Part shown: positions 62,345-64,000 of the stretch, in pieces
How positions within the stretch are numbered: position 1 is the first letter of the stretch
Layout of the letters: each line of letters opens with the position of its first letter
NCBI GenBank assembly: GCA_021234155.1
Contig: JAJEKV010000484.1
Location: forward strand, 62,001-126,000
Length of the DNA stretch: 64,000 bases
Direction: 5' to 3'
Source of the DNA: Isoetes taiwanensis
Lineage: Eukaryota; Streptophyta; Lycopodiopsida; Isoetales; Isoetaceae
The notes under the pieces: generated by a model
Told to the model about the DNA's origin: nothing
Seen by the model: only the letters and a program-made list of their open reading frames with translations
Databases searched by the model: none
Program-made: the position numbers and the translations under genes

Positions 62345-62515
62345 TAAACAAATACATAGGTGCTAACCATTAAAAAAGAGCAAAAAATCAATCACGGGTG
62401 TATGCGCACTCTAGAAATACTTATTAGTACACTCCATCAGATACATTCACCAAATCATAGCAAAACCATAGGAAAAACAGTATAAAAATACAAAAGAAAC
62501 CCCCTGTTATTGTGC
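62345..62515. repeat. Dispersed repeat, copy 2
   Basis: It matches the reverse complement of 32160-32290 (see that entry), with GCACTCTAGAAATACT, TAGTACACTCC, ACCAAATCATA and AACAGTA-AAAA in order. Confidence 0.6.
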
Positions 62516-63500
62516 TACATATGAGGTTGATCATAAAAAGACCTACATAGAAAACCACTCAGAGCTTGTTTGATATCTTGCCACAAAAGCATATGGGTTG
62601 CTTTATCTTGTAAATCCCGCGAAATTCTTGTTGTGGATGTTCTTATGTACGATTTATGGCACATTATGAAGATGATTTGTGGCAAGATTTTAATCCTTGT
62701 AGTGAGTGAGTTATGCATGCTTGAAACTATACGAACATGCTGAGCAAAACAGAGGGAAGCTGAATTAGAGATCATATCCTACATCTCTTTCAATATCCAA
62801 GATCGCATGCATGTATATCCTCCATGCTCATTATTTTTATTTGTGATCTAATCTCTATTGCTATTGTTGCTACTTTTATAGTTGTTTCTAGAAGCTATTT
62901 CAACTTGTGCCTATAATGGATTGGAAGCTTTCTGCAGTTGCCCACCATATATAAGCCAAGATGGCCACTAGGATATAATAGTTTTCTAAATCCCATAATA
63001 TTTACTCTTGTTGTTGCCTTATATTACATTTTCAATCTTTGTTTATCAGCGCTCTTGTATATTTACAACTTCCACGTTACATGTGTGTATTTATTGCTAT
63101 TAGAATCTACATATTGCATAGTTGTTAGGTGCTCTCCTTGTTCCCACATGTGTAATTCTTTTTCTAAGGTTGTGATGGGCCAAAAAAAAGTTTTACAACA
63201 CAAACTATTGCCATTTACATTTATAATTAATCCCTTCACCCCCCAAAAAAAAAAAAAAAAAACCATTTTAGGGATTATATATTCATATTGGAGGTGGTGT
63301 AGGCGTTGAAAGCCCTTTTCTCCCTCCCTTGTTATGTAATTACACGTATCAAATTGATACCATTAAGTACCCAATTTGTAAAAGCATACCCACAAACAAG
63401 GATCGCTATTTCGGCTTAAAGTGAACGCATTTCATGAATATGCCCATCCAATAACTCTTGATGCAGAAGCCAATGAATATGAACCCAAACAAGAAAGGGT
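62516..63500. other. No recognised gene
   Basis: AT-rich sequence with a run of about 20 A at 63244-63263. Frames are low-complexity or hydrophobic without motifs. Confidence 0.35.
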
Positions 63501-63504
63501 TTTA

Positions 63505-64000
63505 GGAATAGAATAGAATAGAATAGAATAGGAATTTATTGTCCATGGAGACCAATTGGCTGTGGGACCCAAGCGGAGGAGGTGCAACAAGCGTATTCTT
63601 GTCCGGGATAAAAAAAACCCCCTCCGCCCTAAAGGGTTGTTTGGGAAAAACCGTGGAGGGAATAGGTTTGTTGTCAAACCTGCACAAATACAAATATAGA
63701 CGTAAATATGTACATGTATCAAGTAAGTGCGGGGACCAAACTGATCTCGGCAACCCATGATATCTTGAATGTATGAGCCCAACCTCGTCACAAGGGATCA
63801 TGCCCATCATCACACGGGGGACTGGTCGGGAGGGACCCCAAACATAGCATATCCGAATATCATCATATGCCGGACAACTCTGAACGGTGTGGCATTCATC
63901 TTCCACGGCTCCAACTTTGGCGGCGTTGACAAAGCCTCTCTCCGACGTGACCCCCAACCCATCTCCGTCTCAATCCGGAGATGGTGTGCACCCTATCTGA
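63505..64000 (-). mobile_element. LINE-A copy 8, runs off the window edge
   Basis: The (AGAAT)n tail at 63508-63531 is followed by the conserved 3' UTR block (ATGGAGACCAATTGGC..GGGACCCA) and hairpin block (63600-63650). A fairly long frame (63502-63957) ends the ORF2 C-terminus with GAVEDECHTVQSCPAYDDIRI, the clearest zinc-knuckle end in the window. This is probably the youngest or best preserved copy here. Confidence 0.85.

Overview
This window is nuclear DNA from a land plant. The evidence is GT-AG introns of about 70-90 bp and plant-specific genes: an ERD15/PAM2 protein, a lectin receptor kinase, a laccase, a BAHD acyltransferase, an SBT2 subtilase and a respiratory burst oxidase. Transposon debris is dense, which suggests a large genome such as that of a fern or other seed-free vascular plant. 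That placement is an inference and is weak. Only two genes look complete or nearly so, both on the minus strand: an ERD15-like gene (3697-4089, two exons) and a nine-exon RRP46 exosome subunit gene (40700-44166). Everything else that codes is transposon protein or a broken gene fragment.

Layout: 1-1110 is a LINE 3' end (called LINE-A here; eight pieces occur in the window). 1111-3050 is decayed DNA-transposon material with a CACTA-type end at 3050 and a hAT dimerisation relic. 3697-4089 is ERD15. 5421-9156 is Helitron 1, with a LINE-A copy inside it. 11060-12372 is LINE-A with YADD. 13200-17105 is a decayed Helitron Rep/helicase. 17640-17815 is a tRNA-like repeat pair. 17840-21392 is a nearly full LINE-B on the minus strand, bounded by a 170-bp GA microsatellite.

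21930-36483 is the most interesting region, a predicted 14.5-kb Helitron on the minus strand. Its two ends match Helitron 1, and it sits inside a ~190-bp tandem repeat whose two halves lie on either side. It holds a LINE (24330-26715) and pieces of at least seven unrelated genes: phosphate translocator, L-type lectin receptor kinase, PPR protein, NCL-type cation exchanger, BAHD acyltransferase, a DUF620-like exon and a respiratory burst oxidase. Several of these still carry introns.

36484-37440 is the rest of the tandem array. 37440-40400 is short repeats. 40570-44170 is RRP46. 44370-45909 is a tRNA-derived SINE followed by LINE-A. 46600-48575 holds decayed translocator and SBT2 subtilase fragments. 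49300-50035 is LINE-A. 50036-55027 has no recognised gene.

55291-58470 is a LINE-A copy split by a 2946-bp element (55339-58284). That element has 17-bp terminal inverted repeats, a possible 3-bp target duplication and an intron-bearing laccase fragment, making it a Pack-type CACTA-like transposon. 60389-60969 is a long inverted repeat, and the window ends in another LINE-A copy. Taken together, two different transposon classes in one window appear to have picked up host gene DNA.
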